Positions 62,298 to 64,000 of a stretch of 64,000 nt of DNA are shown in pieces. A model generated the notes under the pieces. The model was not told the origin of the DNA. It searched no databases and saw nothing but the letters and a program-made list of their open reading frames with translations. Made by a program: the position numbers and the translations under genes. Position 1 is the first letter of the stretch. Each line of letters begins with the position of its first letter. Origin of the DNA: Variovorax ginsengisoli (GTDB lineage: Bacteria > Pseudomonadota > Gammaproteobacteria > Burkholderiales > Burkholderiaceae_C); contig NZ_JAUSRO010000006.1 in the NCBI RefSeq assembly GCF_030811835.1, positions 186,001 to 250,000 on the forward strand. Direction: 5' to 3'.

Positions 62298-63272
62298 ATG
62301 AAGATCAAGACAGGGGCTGCGCTGCTGGCGGCCTGCGCCATCGGCACGCCCGCACTGGCCGCGACGGACACCTGGCCCGTCAAGCCGGTACGGATCATCG
62401 TGCCGGCTCCAGCCGGCAGCTCGCTCGACGTGATCGCACGTGCGCTCAGCGACAAGCTGCGCATCGGCTGGAAGCAGCCTGTCGTCATCGAGAACAAGCC
62501 CGGCGCTGGCGGCCTGATCGGCATGGACACGGTCGCCAAAGCCACGCCAGACGGCCACACGCTGGGCATCGGATTCAACGGGCCGATTGCCTTCGGCCCG
62601 TTCATGTACAAGAAGATGCCCTATGTGCCATCACGCGATCTGTTGCCGATCGTGATGACGACCTCGCAGCCGAACGTGCTCGCGGTGCCTGCCGCCAACC
62701 CGGCGCGCACGCTGCCCGAGTTCGTGGCCTGGGCAAAGAAGCAGGGCGACGGTGTGAACTATGCGTCGGTGGGGGCGGGCAGTTCTTCGCATCTCACGAT
62801 GGAGCTGTTTCGCAGCACGGCCGGCATCCAGGCCGTGCACGTGCCCTTTGCCGGATCACCGCCGGCCGGTCTCAGCGTGGCCGCCGGCGAGACGCAGGCG
62901 CTCTTCACCGTTGCGCCGGCCTTGCTGCCGCTGATCCAGGGCAAGCGCATCCGCCTGCTGGCGGTGACGAGCGCTCAGCGCTCACCGCTCATGCCGGAGC
63001 TCCCGACGGTCGCCGAGTCCGGCTATCCGGGCTTCGAGTCGCTCGCGTGGAATGGCCTGTTCACTGCAGCAGGCACGCCCGTCGACCTGATCGGCCGCAT
63101 CAACACCGACGTCAACGCAGCACTGAAGGACCCGGGCGTGAAGGACCAGCTCGCAGCCCAGGGGCTGGTGGCCATGGGCGGCACGCCCGCGGAATTCAAG
63201 CGTTTCATCGAGGCCGAGCGCTCGAAATGGGGCGCCATCATCCAACAGGTCGGCATCAAGCTCGACCAATGA
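62298..63272 (+). CDS. Bug family substrate-binding protein
   Basis: A 324-residue TctC/Bug protein. Signal peptide residues 1-21 (MKIKTGAALLAACAIGTPALAA), then WPVKPVRIIVPAPAGSSLDVIARALSDKLR and VIENKPGAGGLIGMDTVAKATPDGHT. AAGGAG precedes the ATG. It is divergent from a LysR gene and overlaps the dehydrogenase gene that follows (ATGA), suggesting a small catabolic unit. Confidence 0.92.
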   Translation: MKIKTGAALLAACAIGTPALAATDTWPVKPVRIIVPAPAGSSLDVIARALSDKLRIGWKQPVVIENKPGAGGLIGMDTVAKATPDGHTLGIGFNGPIAFGPFMYKKMPYVPSRDLLPIVMTTSQPNVLAVPAANPARTLPEFVAWAKKQGDGVNYASVGAGSSSHLTMELFRSTAGIQAVHVPFAGSPPAGLSVAAGETQALFTVAPALLPLIQGKRIRLLAVTSAQRSPLMPELPTVAESGYPGFESLAWNGLFTAAGTPVDLIGRINTDVNAALKDPGVKDQLAAQGLVAMGGTPAEFKRFIEAERSKWGAIIQQVGIKLDQ

Positions 63273-64000
63273 AAGTACCCGCCATGCAAGCCCTGCGCAA
63301 GACCACCGCTGCGGCGGGCCTCGAACTCGTCGATGTGCCGCTGCCCGCCGCTTCCCATGCGGACGAAACCTTGGTGCGCGTGCGTGCCACCGGCATCTGC
63401 GGCAGCGACCTGCACGTGGACGACTGGACACCCAGCTACGCCTTCATCACACAGAGTCTGCCCGTGACCATCGGCCACGAATTCGTGGGTGTGGCGCAGA
63501 GCGGCCCGCTGGCCGGTCGGCGCGTGGTGGTACGACCGTCCGTGACCTGTGGCACCTGCGCCGCCTGCACCGTCGGCAATCACGATGCCTGCGAGCGCCG
63601 CACCGGCATCGGCATGACGCGCGACGGGGCCTTCGCACCCTGGGTGCGCGTGCCGCTGCGCAACTGCGTGCCGGTGCCCGACGGCCTGAGCGACGAACTG
63701 GCGGCGCTCACCGAGCCGCTGTCGATCTCGATGCAGGCGCTTCGCGTCGCTGGCGACGTGCGTGGCCAGCGCGTGCTGGTGATGGGCCCGGGCACCATCG
63801 GCCAGGGCATTGCGGTGCTGGCGCGTCGCGCCGGCGCGGCGCAGGTCGTCGTCAGCGGCTTCGACGATGCACCGCGCCTGGACGCGCTGCGCCGGATGGG
63901 CTTCGATGCACTGTGCGACGTCGCCCAGACCTCGCTGGCCGAAGCCACGACATCATTCACCGACGGTCAACCATTCGATATCGTGTTCGAGGCCACCGGC
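63269..64000 (+). CDS. Zinc-containing alcohol dehydrogenase (MDR) family protein, 5' part
   Basis: The frame starts at the ATG overlapping the Bug stop and remains open to the window end (244 codons). Zinc-binding residues are visible: catalytic TGICGSDLH (Cys, then His), GHEFVG, and a structural-zinc lobe CGTCAACTVGNHDAC with four cysteines. The cofactor domain starts GQRVLVMGPGTIGQGIAVLARRAGA. It resembles sorbitol/threonine/2,3-butanediol dehydrogenase-type enzymes; the missing C-terminus prevents a finer call. Substrate is probably related to that bound by the upstream Bug protein. Confidence 0.9.
   Translation, partial: MKVPAMQALRKTTAAAGLELVDVPLPAASHADETLVRVRATGICGSDLHVDDWTPSYAFITQSLPVTIGHEFVGVAQSGPLAGRRVVVRPSVTCGTCAACTVGNHDACERRTGIGMTRDGAFAPWVRVPLRNCVPVPDGLSDELAALTEPLSISMQALRVAGDVRGQRVLVMGPGTIGQGIAVLARRAGAAQVVVSGFDDAPRLDALRRMGFDALCDVAQTSLAEATTSFTDGQPFDIVFEATG

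Overview
The window looks like a chromosomal segment of a high-GC betaproteobacterium of the order Burkholderiales, most likely a Comamonadaceae member close to Variovorax. The reasons are several tripartite-tricarboxylate (Bug/TctC) binding proteins, the order thrS-infC-rpmI-rplT-pheS-pheT-ihfA-merR-tRNA-Pro, and a C-rich dispersed repeat of a kind I associate with Comamonadaceae. This placement is inference from gene content; no 16S rRNA gene is present.

Layout. 1-7.6 kb: amino acid and cofactor block on the + strand (aminotransferase tail, DUF1176 protein, hom, thrC, mobB, moeA, moaD, moaE), with a DHDPS-family gene inserted on the - strand. 7.6-12.2 kb: accessory island on the - strand, an HExxH metallopeptidase effector-like protein with a lipoprotein partner. 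The cassette has been duplicated, one copy has collapsed into an effector-lipoprotein fusion, and a possible third lipoprotein remnant precedes it. 12.3-16.5 kb: a Bug protein, then clpB with a heat-shock promoter. 16.5-24.3 kb: a LysR-controlled catabolic run (MHS transporter, DUF2848 protein, amidase, enoyl-CoA hydratase, thiolase), then arfB. 24.3-31.1 kb: a LysR gene divergent from an amidohydrolase and a complete Liv-type ABC transporter. 31.1-39.3 kb: regulators and transporters (MFS, SulP, AraC), an aldo-keto reductase and a YcaQ-type DNA glycosylase. 39.4-47.1 kb: a seven-gene - strand catabolic operon (two Bug proteins, Gfo/Idh/MocA, DUF993, SDR, beta-hydroxyacid dehydrogenase, TIM barrel) preceded by a TetR gene and a strong palindrome. 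47.2-52.6 kb: ThDP enzyme, SWIB protein, EamA transporter, gamma-glutamylcyclotransferase and isocitrate lyase. 52.7-60.9 kb: the translation operon. 60.9-64 kb: integrase remnant next to tRNA-Pro, then a LysR gene divergent from a Bug protein and an alcohol dehydrogenase cut by the window end.

The most notable observations are two. First, a threonine-rich leader peptide followed by terminator and antiterminator hairpins lies directly upstream of thrS and looks like ribosome-mediated attenuation. Second, the duplicated and fused effector/lipoprotein cassette at 8.2-12.2 kb. Other points are an AUC initiation codon on infC, overlapping hairpins between the DHDPS-like gene and moaE, a near-perfect 20-bp operator in front of an uncharacterised sugar- or cyclitol-type pathway, paired palindromes in front of isocitrate lyase, and a dispersed repeat that appears to have extended an MFS gene.
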